This document shows, piece after piece, positions 57,247-64,000 of a stretch of 64,000 bases of DNA. Origin of the DNA: Rhodobacter sp. (GTDB lineage Bacteria > Pseudomonadota > Alphaproteobacteria > Rhodobacterales > Rhodobacteraceae). A program made the translations under genes and the position numbers. The first letter of the stretch is position 1, and each line of letters begins with the position of its first letter. The stretch spans positions 1-64,000 of the forward strand of contig JAIXUH010000010.1 in NCBI GenBank assembly GCA_027484145.1. The letters run 5' to 3'. The notes beneath the pieces were generated by a model. The model had not been told where the DNA came from, ran no database searches, and worked only from the letters and a program-made list of their open reading frames with translations.

Positions 57247-57753
57247 TCACATGGACCGGCAGACGGTCTCGAGGTCGCGATAGCGTGCCTCCGTCTCGCG
57301 TTGGTGCTGTGTCAGGTAACCCTCAAGCTCGGCACGATCATCGTTGACGAGGTCTGCACCCGGCTTGCCCAGAATCTCCGACGTGAACATGTCGAAGCTG
57401 AAGCCGTCGAAGAGGCAACCGCATGTCCCCGCCTTCAGGGCCGTCTTCTTCGCCGCCGTGATGTAGGCTTGCCGCGCGGCCCCCTTGAAGCGCCAGTCAG
57501 TGATCCCCTCGGGCAGATCGATCACCTCCTCGCAGGCGGGCCTGTCTGCGGCGGCAAAGATCCCGGTCCCGCGCCGCTGCATTTCGGTCAGGAGGTCCAG
57601 CGCGGCCTCCGCATCCTGCGCCCATACCGCTTCCTGGGTTTCTTCGATCAGCTGAACGTCGCTGAAAGTGGCGATGTCTTCCGCCGCAGCGAAGCTGGCA
57701 AAGCAGACGAGTGCGGCAAGTGCCGCGACGTGGTGAGAGACCCGCCGCATCAT
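57247..57753 (-). CDS. exported protein of unknown function in the virB operon
   Basis: A 168-residue protein with a signal peptide (about 1-24, [20 protein letters not shown] ending AAAE) and four Cys (PACEEV, CGCLF, ETVCRSM) that could form disulfides in the periplasm. It overlaps virB5 by 4 bp (start 57753 against the virB5 stop at 57750) and lies before virB6, the place where entry-exclusion (Eex) or VirB7-like proteins occur in several systems. No homology was recognised; an entry-exclusion role would be a guess. Confidence 0.65.
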   Translation of the reverse strand: MMRRVSHHVAALAALVCFASFAAAEDIATFSDVQLIEETQEAVWAQDAEAALDLLTEMQRRGTGIFAAADRPACEEVIDLPEGITDWRFKGAARQAYITAAKKTALKAGTCGCLFDGFSFDMFTSEILGKPGADLVNDDRAELEGYLTQHQRETEARYRDLETVCRSM

Positions 57754-58559
57754 TCGGCCCCCGAGTAATCGAAGAAGCTCTTTTCCTTGGCCTGTTCCGC
57801 CGCCCAGTTCACGCCTGTCTGCCCGGCGGCCAGCCCTGCAGCTGCGTTGAGCCGCCACATCTGGCCGAGCATGTAGTTGGTCTCGGCGGCCATCCGGGTG
57901 TTGAGGTCGATACTTTCCTTCAGGCCTTCCTGGTTCGCGATCTCGTCAACGAGCCCGTCGATCCGCGCGAGGCTTTGGGCGGCTTCCTCGTAGGAGAGCT
58001 GCGCCACGCCCATGGCCGTGGCACTCGTGGCAGCAGTCGTCGCGATGAGCTTGTCCTGCGGATTGGCGGAGGAAGACAGCTCGGCCAGGGTTTCCGAGGT
58101 CAGGCCGGCCCCTTCCAGTGTGTCGCGCATGTATTCGGCCGCCATCTTTTCGCCCATGGTCACATCGCCATCGAGAAGGCTGTCCAGGAGCCCATCGAAG
58201 TCCCCGATGGTCAGTGCGGCCTGGAAGCCGGAAAGATCGGTGATCTTGGCCGCCCGCGAGCGCAGATCCTCCACCGAATTGTAGAGGCTAGCGATCTCGT
58301 TCAGGCCTGAGATTGATCCGAGGATGCCTTCGAGGTTGGTCAGCTGCTCGAGACCGGTCTCGACCTGCTTCTTCAATTCTTCGATCTGCGCGATCTGGTT
58401 TTCGGCATCGCGAAGCGCCGCCTGCAGCTGCTCGATGTTCTTGGCAAGGTTGGTGCCGTCGATGACGGGCACGCCTTGGGCCAGAAGAGGTGATGCTAGG
58501 ATCGATGCACAGACGGCGAGCGCGAGGCGCGCCCTCGTTCGAAGGACGGCAGGTCTCAC
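57750..58559 (-). CDS. virB5: VirB5-like pilus protein
   Basis: A 269-residue protein. A signal peptide (about 1-28, ending PLLAQ) is followed by [18 protein letters not shown], a helical bundle ([18 protein letters not shown]) and the C-terminal ending [13 protein letters not shown]. This matches the VirB5/TrbJ family of pilus-tip adhesins. It shows paralogy with the next gene (58556-59659): the N-terminal GVP(V/I)IDG block and the C-terminal F(F/W)(D/E)Y ending recur there. Confidence 0.85.
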   Translation of the reverse strand: MRPAVLRTRARLALAVCASILASPLLAQGVPVIDGTNLAKNIEQLQAALRDAENQIAQIEELKKQVETGLEQLTNLEGILGSISGLNEIASLYNSVEDLRSRAAKITDLSGFQAALTIGDFDGLLDSLLDGDVTMGEKMAAEYMRDTLEGAGLTSETLAELSSSANPQDKLIATTAATSATAMGVAQLSYEEAAQSLARIDGLVDEIANQEGLKESIDLNTRMAAETNYMLGQMWRLNAAAGLAAGQTGVNWAAEQAKEKSFFDYSGAE

Positions 58560-59659
58560 GGAGTGTACTCCCAGAATGTGGTGTATTGCAGGGATTGCGC
58601 GGCGTCCGAGAGCCCACGGGCCGCCTCGACTTTGACGGCACCCGCGCGCAGCCGCAGCGTCAGGGCCATAAGGCGCGCGCGTTCGGCGAGCATGTAGGTG
58701 TTTTGATCGACCGCTTCTTTCGGGGTCTGGGGCTTGGCCTCTTCAAGGAAACCCTTGATCCGCGCCATGGCCGCCTCGATCTGCCCCGACTGCTGGCCGG
58801 AATAGCCGATGAAGGCGGAGGACATGTTGCCCCATTCGGCACTCGCACCCTCCACCCCCGCCAACGTGCCCGTCACGTCCGCGCCGGTGATCACCGAGAG
58901 ATAGGCGTCGTAGTAGCCCGAAATCCGGCGGACGTAGTTCTGGGTTTCCTCGAAAGGTGGGATGCCGCCGTATTTCTGGACGTTGCCCGGGCCGGCGTTA
59001 TAGGCCGCGAGCGCAAAGTCGATCCGGCCGAAGCTGTTGAGCTGGGTCGCGAGATAGCGTGCGCCACCATCGAGGTTCTGCAGCGGGTCGGTCGGATCGA
59101 CGCCGAGATCGGCGGCAGTGCCCGGCATCAACTGGCAGAAGCCCATGGCCCCGACCGGGCTGATCGCCGCGTTGGAAAACCCGCTTTCCTGTTTCACCAG
59201 CGACTGGAAAAGAATGCGCCAGGTCGTGGGCGTGAGCCCGACCTTCACGACACCGGGATGCGTTTCATAGCGCGCCGCTGTGGCGATGATCATCGCCTCG
59301 ACCGTCTCGCCTTCACCGAAGAGCCGCTGGCTTTCCGGGCTTGTCTCCTCAAGGGGATAGACTTCGTCGGCAGGAGGGAAGGTTCCCGTCCCCATCTCGA
59401 AGCCGCTGAGGTCGGTCACGCCGGTCGTATCCGCGAGGAAACGCTCATAGGCGGCTAGTTGGTCGTCTTCGATTTCGCTGAGTTCTGTGCGCCGGTCGAG
59501 TTTCTCGGCTTGCTTCACGGCGTCTTCAGCCTGTTCAACAAGACGCGAGATGAAGTTCGACAGCCGTGAGCCGTCGATGATCGGCACGCCTTGGGCCAGG
59601 AGCCCCATGGGCACCGCAGTGCCGAGGAGAAGCCCAAGAAGGAAGGGGGCACGGCGCAT
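58556..59659 (-). CDS. VirB5-like protein with inserted lytic transglycosylase domain
   Basis: A 367-residue exported protein. The N-terminus (1-60) is VirB5-like: signal peptide ending LLAQ, then [18 protein letters not shown] soluble lytic transglycosylase domain follows (about 125-260) with catalytic Glu in [19 protein letters not shown], then [15 protein letters not shown] and [16 protein letters not shown]. The C-terminal part returns to VirB5-like helices ([20 protein letters not shown]) and ends FWEYTP. It probably cuts peptidoglycan at the site of channel assembly while carrying a pilus-protein part. A separate VirB1 (62901-63611) exists. Confidence 0.85.
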   Translation of the reverse strand: MRRAPFLLGLLLGTAVPMGLLAQGVPIIDGSRLSNFISRLVEQAEDAVKQAEKLDRRTELSEIEDDQLAAYERFLADTTGVTDLSGFEMGTGTFPPADEVYPLEETSPESQRLFGEGETVEAMIIATAARYETHPGVVKVGLTPTTWRILFQSLVKQESGFSNAAISPVGAMGFCQLMPGTAADLGVDPTDPLQNLDGGARYLATQLNSFGRIDFALAAYNAGPGNVQKYGGIPPFEETQNYVRRISGYYDAYLSVITGADVTGTLAGVEGASAEWGNMSSAFIGYSGQQSGQIEAAMARIKGFLEEAKPQTPKEAVDQNTYMLAERARLMALTLRLRAGAVKVEAARGLSDAAQSLQYTTFWEYTP

Positions 59660-59667
59660 GGGGTGGC

Positions 59668-59874
59668 TCAGTGCGCGCAGCGCATGTCGTGCGCGTTCAT
59701 CGTCGAAACGACGACCGTCGTGCCGTCGCTTTGCTCCCGCGCCGCGAAGTACTTGCCCTCGGCTCTGAACTGACCGTGACAGGGGGAAACGGCCCCCGTC
59801 TCGACGCCAGCACAGGCGGAGAGGAGGGTGAGCCCGAGAAGGAAAAAGGGGATCAGGCGGTTGCGTCGGGTCAC
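59668..59874 (-). CDS. virB7: VirB7-like lipoprotein
   Basis: A 68-residue lipoprotein. It starts at GTG 59874, overlapping the virB4 stop (GTGA). An N-terminal basic/hydrophobic signal ([20 protein letters not shown]) ends in the lipobox LSAC, followed by CHGQFR and two later Cys (ending AHDMRCAH). Small lipoproteins at this place in the operon anchor VirB9 in the outer membrane. Assignment is by lipobox, size and position. Confidence 0.75.
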   Translation of the reverse strand: MTRRNRLIPFFLLGLTLLSACAGVETGAVSPCHGQFRAEGKYFAAREQSDGTTVVVSTMNAHDMRCAH

Positions 59875-62249
59875 GTCATATCCTTCCAGAAATCGGGGGA
59901 ATCGCGCCAGCCATAGGGGGCGCGCTCTTCGCCGGATCGGCCGCCGCCGAGAACGGCGAGCGCGGGCCCGAGGGCGGCGAGGTCCATGTTCACGAAGACC
60001 GAGTCTCCGGCCGAGCGCAGGAGGGCGAGGCGCAAGCCACCCGTGGGCGTGCAGAGGAACTCGGCCTCTTTCTCGTTGAGCCGCAGGATCCGGTAATCCT
60101 CGGGGTTGGCGCGCGGGTTCGGATAGAGAAGCTGGGTCACCACGCTTTCCGCAATGATCTGGCCGACCTTGACCCGCGTCAGGTGCGTCGGTGTCTGGGT
60201 CAGCATCATCACCACGGCGTTCTTCTTCCGCATGGTGACAAGCCAATCGTGCAGGCGCTTCTCGAAGATCGGATCGTCGAGCATCTTCCAGGCCTCATCG
60301 ATGACGATGAGGGTCGGACCGCGATCCTCGATCACCCGTTCGATGCGGCGGAAGAGATAGGCAAGAAGCGCCGAACGTTCGGTCCCGAGATCGAGGATCT
60401 CCGACATGTCGATGCCGACCACATCCTCGGACAGGCTGATCTGGGAAGCGGCCCCGGGCCCAAAGAGCCAGCCATGTCGGCCTCCCTGCCCCCATTCTCG
60501 GACCCGGCCCACCAGATCACCCTCGTCGTCGGTCGAGGCGACGAGGGTGGCCAAGCCGTCGAAGGTCCGAAGCCGCGGGTCAGCCGAAACGATCTGACGG
60601 ACGGCAGCGTTGAGGCTGACGGTTTGGGCGGTTTCAAAGGGGCGCGGCCCTGCGAGGATGTCTCCGAGCCAGTCAGTGAGCCAGGCCGCGCCGCGCTCAT
60701 CGATCTCGGTCTGGAACGGATTGAGGCCGGTTGCCTCGCCGATCCGGATTGCGGAATAGCTGCCACCCAAGGCGCGCACCGCCATCTCGAGGCCCCGGTC
60801 CTTGTCGATGACGAGGATGCGGGCATGTACGCGCCGCGCCTGCGCCATGAGGAATGCCGTGCCGAGGGTTTTGCCTGACCCCGTGCGGCCCAACACCAGC
60901 GTGTGGCCGGCACTGGGCTCGGCACCCTGCTCTCCCTTGTCGTGGAAATTGAAGCGATAGAGGCTTGAGGTGACCGTTGGCAGCGCCGTGATGGTCTCGC
61001 CCCAGGGCGACTGCACCTTGGAGCGACCTTCTGTCACCCGGTGGAGTGCTGCGAGATGGGCAAAGTTCTGGGCCGAGAGAAGCGCGGTGCGCGGTCGGTA
61101 GGCCCAGTTCCCCGGGGCCTGGGCAAACCAGGCCGCGCGGGCGGCAAAGCTCTCACGCACGAGGGTCGCCCCGCAATCCTGTCCGGCGCGCCAGACCTCT
61201 GAGGCTGCTTCCTCCAGCTGTTCCGGGCTGTCGGCCGTAACCATGACCGTCAGATGATGTTTGCCGAAGACCTGTCGACCAGAGGCGACGTTGTCCGCGG
61301 CCTCATACAGTTCCTGACGCAGAGTCTCGGCGGCATCTTCGGAGGCACGCATCTGGCGCGCCGTGCGCTTGATGCGCTCTTCGATTTCGTTGTTGCGGGC
61401 AGGCGTGAAGCTGTTGGTGATGACGATGTCGTAGGGCAGTTCCAGCGCATCCAGCATCCGTGCCCAGGTTCGGGCTGGGTAGGATTTCACGCCGAAGATC
61501 GTCCCGAAACACTTTCCGGCGCCGGTATCGATCTCCACCCGCTTGCCAGCAAAGGTCATCTGCGTTGACGCTACAGCCTCACTGAGAAACTGGCCGCGCA
61601 TCGGCAGCACCTTGGCCATCGGCTGACCAAGAAGGACACCCAGGAGACCGAGCCATTCCCCGGAAGAGATAGTCACACGCCGGAAGCCCAGGCCCTGGCA
61701 GGCCCCGGCCAGAAGCCCCATCGCTTCATTCAGGCGCTCGATCCGCTGGCCAAGATCGCCGGTGAAGGCCGCCTTGAAGAGCGCGCCGATCAGCGGAGCG
61801 CGCTTCAGCGCGGTAGGGCGAAGGATGAGCGAGACCACCAGCACTCGCCGCTTCAGGGTGCGGGCGCGAAGATGTCCCTGCCAGCGGGCATCGACCATGG
61901 CCGCGAATGCAGCCCCGGTGCCCTCACCATCGAAGGGCTTCAGATGTGGGGTGTCCGGCAGGGTCAGTTTGGAGACGTGGAACCCGAACCCTTCGCCCAG
62001 CTGGCCGATCAGCCGCGCGAGCGAAGTGGTCGCAAGCGAGAGGTCCCCCTCTTCCGTCGTGAAACTGTCCTGCCCTTCGACCACGGCCGAGGCGATCAGA
62101 TCACCCTGTCGGGTCAGGATCAGATTGTCCGCAGCTGCGGATAGCCAGGGCAAGTGCCTGGCGAGGGTCTCGGCTGCGAGATCCTCAGGCCGCAAGACAG
62201 ATCGGAGCGCCGGTGTGGCCGGGAAGAGGGATTTGAGGTCAGCTGACAT
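59871..62249 (-). CDS. virB4: VirB4 ATPase
   Basis: A 792-residue ATPase. The N-terminal CagE/VirB4 region (about 20-400) is followed by the C-terminal ATPase domain with Walker [13 protein letters not shown] (about 450-461) and Walker [12 protein letters not shown] (about 675-685), and the terminal [10 protein letters not shown] motif. It is the main energiser of the channel and pilus. The ATG at 62249 has a GGAGA RBS; a TTG at 62264 is also in frame. It overlaps the virB3 3' end by 11 bp. Confidence 0.95.
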   Translation of the reverse strand: MSADLKSLFPATPALRSVLRPEDLAAETLARHLPWLSAAADNLILTRQGDLIASAVVEGQDSFTTEEGDLSLATTSLARLIGQLGEGFGFHVSKLTLPDTPHLKPFDGEGTGAAFAAMVDARWQGHLRARTLKRRVLVVSLILRPTALKRAPLIGALFKAAFTGDLGQRIERLNEAMGLLAGACQGLGFRRVTISSGEWLGLLGVLLGQPMAKVLPMRGQFLSEAVASTQMTFAGKRVEIDTGAGKCFGTIFGVKSYPARTWARMLDALELPYDIVITNSFTPARNNEIEERIKRTARQMRASEDAAETLRQELYEAADNVASGRQVFGKHHLTVMVTADSPEQLEEAASEVWRAGQDCGATLVRESFAARAAWFAQAPGNWAYRPRTALLSAQNFAHLAALHRVTEGRSKVQSPWGETITALPTVTSSLYRFNFHDKGEQGAEPSAGHTLVLGRTGSGKTLGTAFLMAQARRVHARILVIDKDRGLEMAVRALGGSYSAIRIGEATGLNPFQTEIDERGAAWLTDWLGDILAGPRPFETAQTVSLNAAVRQIVSADPRLRTFDGLATLVASTDDEGDLVGRVREWGQGGRHGWLFGPGAASQISLSEDVVGIDMSEILDLGTERSALLAYLFRRIERVIEDRGPTLIVIDEAWKMLDDPIFEKRLHDWLVTMRKKNAVVMMLTQTPTHLTRVKVGQIIAESVVTQLLYPNPRANPEDYRILRLNEKEAEFLCTPTGGLRLALLRSAGDSVFVNMDLAALGPALAVLGGGRSGEERAPYGWRDSPDFWKDMT

Positions 62250-62523
62250 GGCGATCTCCGCCAAAGGCTGACTTGACCCTTGTGCGCGGCGTCCGGGAAA
62301 AGACCACTGCGACTGTTTCGAAGAGGTTCGGGTTGCGGTCTGCCACGAACCACAAGACCGGATAGCCGACGACCCCGATCAGCAGGAACCGCCAGTCGTT
62401 TGCGCCCACAAAGGGTATGACCGAGCCCAACATCAGGCTCACGAAGTAGCCGATGGGCAGGCCGAAGATCTTCGGCGGCCGGGTGAGGCCGAGGAACAGG
62501 GGCGCGTCATGCATGGGGAACAT
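62239..62523 (-). CDS. virB3: VirB3
   Basis: A 94-residue inner-membrane protein of VirB3 type: LFLGLTRPPKIFGLPIGYFV, then two hydrophobic helices (about 22-40 and 47-62) and the ADRNPNLFET ending. It joins VirB4 at the inner-membrane complex. The start is either ATG at 62523 or the in-frame ATG at 62514. Confidence 0.9.
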   Translation of the reverse strand: MFPMHDAPLFLGLTRPPKIFGLPIGYFVSLMLGSVIPFVGANDWRFLLIGVVGYPVLWFVADRNPNLFETVAVVFSRTPRTRVKSAFGGDRHVS

Positions 62524-62580
62524 CCGAGGGAGCGGCCAAGCCGGGTGTGCGATGCCACCCGGCCTGTCGCCGATCCCGCC

Positions 62581-62895
62581 TTAGGGGGCCGCAAAGCCGT
62601 CGATGATGGTCGCGGCCGAGAAGACGAGGACCACACCGAAGAAGATCGCAAGGAAGAGGGGCCAGTTCAGGCGGCCGGTGAACATCATGTAGCCGGCAGC
62701 CACGACAGCAAGGATGGCGATCAGCCGTCCGATCGGGCCGGTCAGCCCGTCCACCACGACCTGCAGCATGTTCTCCAAGGGGTCGAGGTTCTGCGCGAGA
62801 GCGGGCTCCGCGAGGATTGCCGCGAAGGGCAGCGCCAGCAAAAGGGTGTGCAAAGCCAGGCGCGGCAATCGCACGCCAAAAAGATTGCGGAACAT
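62581..62895 (-). CDS. virB2: VirB2 pilin
   Basis: A 104-residue pilin. It has a long signal peptide (about 1-34, with LLLALPFAAILAEPALAQ) and the mature part NLDPLENMLQVVVDGLTGPI with two hydrophobic helices. This matches VirB2/TrbC, which polymerises as the conjugative pilus. It is between virB1 and virB3. Confidence 0.92.
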   Translation of the reverse strand: MFRNLFGVRLPRLALHTLLLALPFAAILAEPALAQNLDPLENMLQVVVDGLTGPIGRLIAILAVVAAGYMMFTGRLNWPLFLAIFFGVVLVFSAATIIDGFAAP

Positions 62896-62900
62896 GGGAG

Positions 62901-63611
62901 TTACTCCGAACTGAGGGTTGCGTTGGTCAGCCGCAAAACCTTGGCCACATGGCCCTCGGTCTCGGCATAAGGGGGAATGCCGCCATACTCACGGACCGCT
63001 TTGGGTCCGGCGTTGTAGGCGGCGAGTGCAAGATCGGCGGCGCCGAAGTCCTCAAGCTGGGCGAGGAGATAGCGGGCCGATCCACGCAGATTATCTTCGG
63101 GATCATGGGGATCGACACCGAGGAGATCGGCGGTTCCGGGCATCAGCTGACCCAGGCCGATGGCACCGACCGATGAGCGCGCATCCGGATTGAAGGCGGA
63201 TTCCACTGCGATGTTGGCCCGAAAGAGTGCGAGCCATTCCGTCCCGGAGAGCCCGGCCGCCTTCAGCGCTGGATGGCGGAGGTAGTCGTCGCCGACGTCG
63301 AGTACGAGATCCTCGATTTCGGCTGTGCCACGCGGACCCCTGCCCTTCGGGGTTGTGCCATAGGACGCGAGCACAACGAGACCATCATCAGCTGCATCGG
63401 TCTTAGCATCATCTGTGAACTCGGCGTTGTTCGGATCGCCGCGTTTGGGAAGCTTTTTGCCAAGATCGAGAACGCTGGCCCGAACCCGCAAGTCCTCTGC
63501 CCCTGTCCCCAGATCAATGACCTCGGCCAGGGCACCTTGTGCGGCAATGAGCCAAAGCGCCAGCCCTGCGCCGAGGGTCAGATCAGGGAATGGGCTCCAC
63601 CGCTGCGTCAT
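62901..63611 (-). CDS. virB1: VirB1 lytic transglycosylase
   Basis: A 236-residue exported transglycosylase. A signal peptide (about 10-29, [17 protein letters not shown]) is followed by an acidic linker and the SLT domain: catalytic Glu in [21 protein letters not shown] (about 140), [18 protein letters not shown] and [16 protein letters not shown]. It opens peptidoglycan for the channel. It overlaps the preceding 106-aa gene's stop by 29 bp. Compared with the SLT in 58556-59659, the SLT blocks are similar, so the two domains are paralogues. Confidence 0.92.
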   Translation of the reverse strand: MTQRWSPFPDLTLGAGLALWLIAAQGALAEVIDLGTGAEDLRVRASVLDLGKKLPKRGDPNNAEFTDDAKTDAADDGLVVLASYGTTPKGRGPRGTAEIEDLVLDVGDDYLRHPALKAAGLSGTEWLALFRANIAVESAFNPDARSSVGAIGLGQLMPGTADLLGVDPHDPEDNLRGSARYLLAQLEDFGAADLALAAYNAGPKAVREYGGIPPYAETEGHVAKVLRLTNATLSSE

Positions 63612-63903
63612 GGGTCCAGGTCGCCTTCTCGCCCTTCTTCAAAGGAACGGGGACCGTGGTCAGACCCAGCTCGACCGCGAAGGAGATGAGACCGGTGACG
63701 GTCTTGAACTCCCGGGGTTCGAGCCCGCGCGAGATCACCAGAAGGGCCGTCTGGTCGCCAAGGCGCAACTGGATGCGCCAGGTGCCTTGCCAGACATTGA
63801 GAACCTTCTTTGCGTCCTCGACACAGAGGGCTTCGACGATGCCGCCTTCGGTCAGGGCCTCCTTAAGTCCGGCCTGCAAGATCACCGGGGTCAAGTTCCT
63901 CAT
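63583..63903 (-). CDS. 106-aa protein at the head of the virB operon
   Basis: A 106-residue soluble protein starting at ATG 63903. It has a helix ([25 protein letters not shown]), strands ([19 protein letters not shown]) and an ending HDAAVEPIP. It is not recognised as a VirB protein. First-gene position upstream of virB1 suggests a regulator or a co-expressed partner. The start at 63903 avoids the 26 upstream codons, which read through the promoter region with the palindrome at 63949-63987. Confidence 0.6.
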   Translation of the reverse strand: MRNLTPVILQAGLKEALTEGGIVEALCVEDAKKVLNVWQGTWRIQLRLGDQTALLVISRGLEPREFKTVTGLISFAVELGLTTVPVPLKKGEKATWTHDAAVEPIP

Positions 63904-63948
63904 GGGTTGGCACCTTCCGAAGCAACACGCTTTCGGCAGAACATAGTG

Positions 63949-63987
63949 CATGTTGCGCTGATGAGAAACATGTCGTCGCACAACATG
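63949..63987. promoter_or_regulatory. virB promoter dyad with CATGTTGCGCT motif
   Basis: CATGTTGCGC (63949-63958) and GCACAACATG (63978-63987) form an imperfect inverted repeat (8 of 10 pairs) upstream of the virB operon. The left part CATGTTGCGCTGATGA is close to CATGATGCGCTATGA before mobC (41401). It is a candidate site for a common transfer regulator. Confidence 0.55.
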
Positions 63988-64000
63988 GCGCTCACCTAGC

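Noticed and set aside
59875-60246. Long minus-strand ORF upstream of the VirB7-like lipoprotein
   Set aside because: It is a shadow within virB4; the lipobox protein starts at GTG 59874.
1-64000. CRISPR array, rRNA/tRNA genes and complete insertion sequences
   Set aside because: No regularly spaced long repeats, rRNA/tRNA-like sequence or transposase gene was seen.

Overview
The window looks like part of a conjugative repABC plasmid (or chromid segment) of a Rhodobacterales-type alphaproteobacterium. It is high in GC, has an intact repA-repB-repC replicon with two tandem parS-like palindromes, and carries a VirC/VirD2/VirD4/VirB conjugation system plus the long run of small conserved-unknown genes (ParB-like, DUF932, RadC, DUF6878, DUF6915, methylase-helicase, Toprim, DUF2493) that such plasmids share. 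No rRNA, tRNA, CRISPR array or complete insertion sequence was seen.

Layout. 1-3.5 kb: a metal/envelope-stress cassette (DUF302, small membrane protein, Met-rich EF-hand protein) divergent from an OmpR-type two-component system. 3.5-5.7 kb: a DUF1612-type HTH protein divergent from a serine recombinase. 5.7-9.7 kb: repABC with promoter, putative counter-transcribed RNA and tandem parS-like sites. 9.7-30 kb: plasmid housekeeping/establishment genes (ParB-like, H-NS-like, Ssb, DUF932, RadC, several small unknowns, a PIN toxin-antitoxin pair, a 1457-aa DarB-like methylase-helicase, a Toprim protein, a DUF2493 protein), interrupted at 14.6-16.6 kb by an AraC regulator plus SDR oxidoreductase. At least three, perhaps five, of these genes share a 5' leader element. 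29.9-37.3 kb: a defence island with a DUF4041/T5orf172 protein, a PIN + fused XRE-ImmA peptidase pair, and a divergent five-gene type III CBASS operon (CD-NTase, HORMA, TRIP13-like ATPase, a SLOG plus deoxyribosyltransferase-like effector, DEDDh exonuclease). 37.5-39 kb: bactofilin, a WGR protein and two unknowns. 39-46 kb: VirC2/VirC1, a structured 970-bp intergenic region likely to contain oriT, MobC, relaxase and coupling protein. 46-52.4 kb: a LysR-controlled redox cargo (DoxX, LtrA, CDGSH, pirin, methyltransferase; LysR; isochorismatase) and a dead serine recombinase. 52.4-64 kb: a VirB operon on the minus strand, read from right to left.

How it fits together. RepABC replicates and partitions the plasmid. 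VirC1/C2, MobC and the relaxase process DNA at oriT, VirD4 couples it to the VirB channel, and the leader-linked genes are plausibly expressed on entry to protect and stabilise the incoming DNA. The CBASS/ImmA island is antiphage cargo. The most interesting points are the CBASS operon with its unusual effector, the fused XRE-peptidase regulator candidate that shares a 13-bp direct repeat with the CBASS promoter region, a VirB5-like protein with an inserted transglycosylase domain, the repeated leader RNA, and motifs shared between the mob and virB promoters and between the two LysR-cargo promoters. All calls come from reading the sequence; no database search was run.
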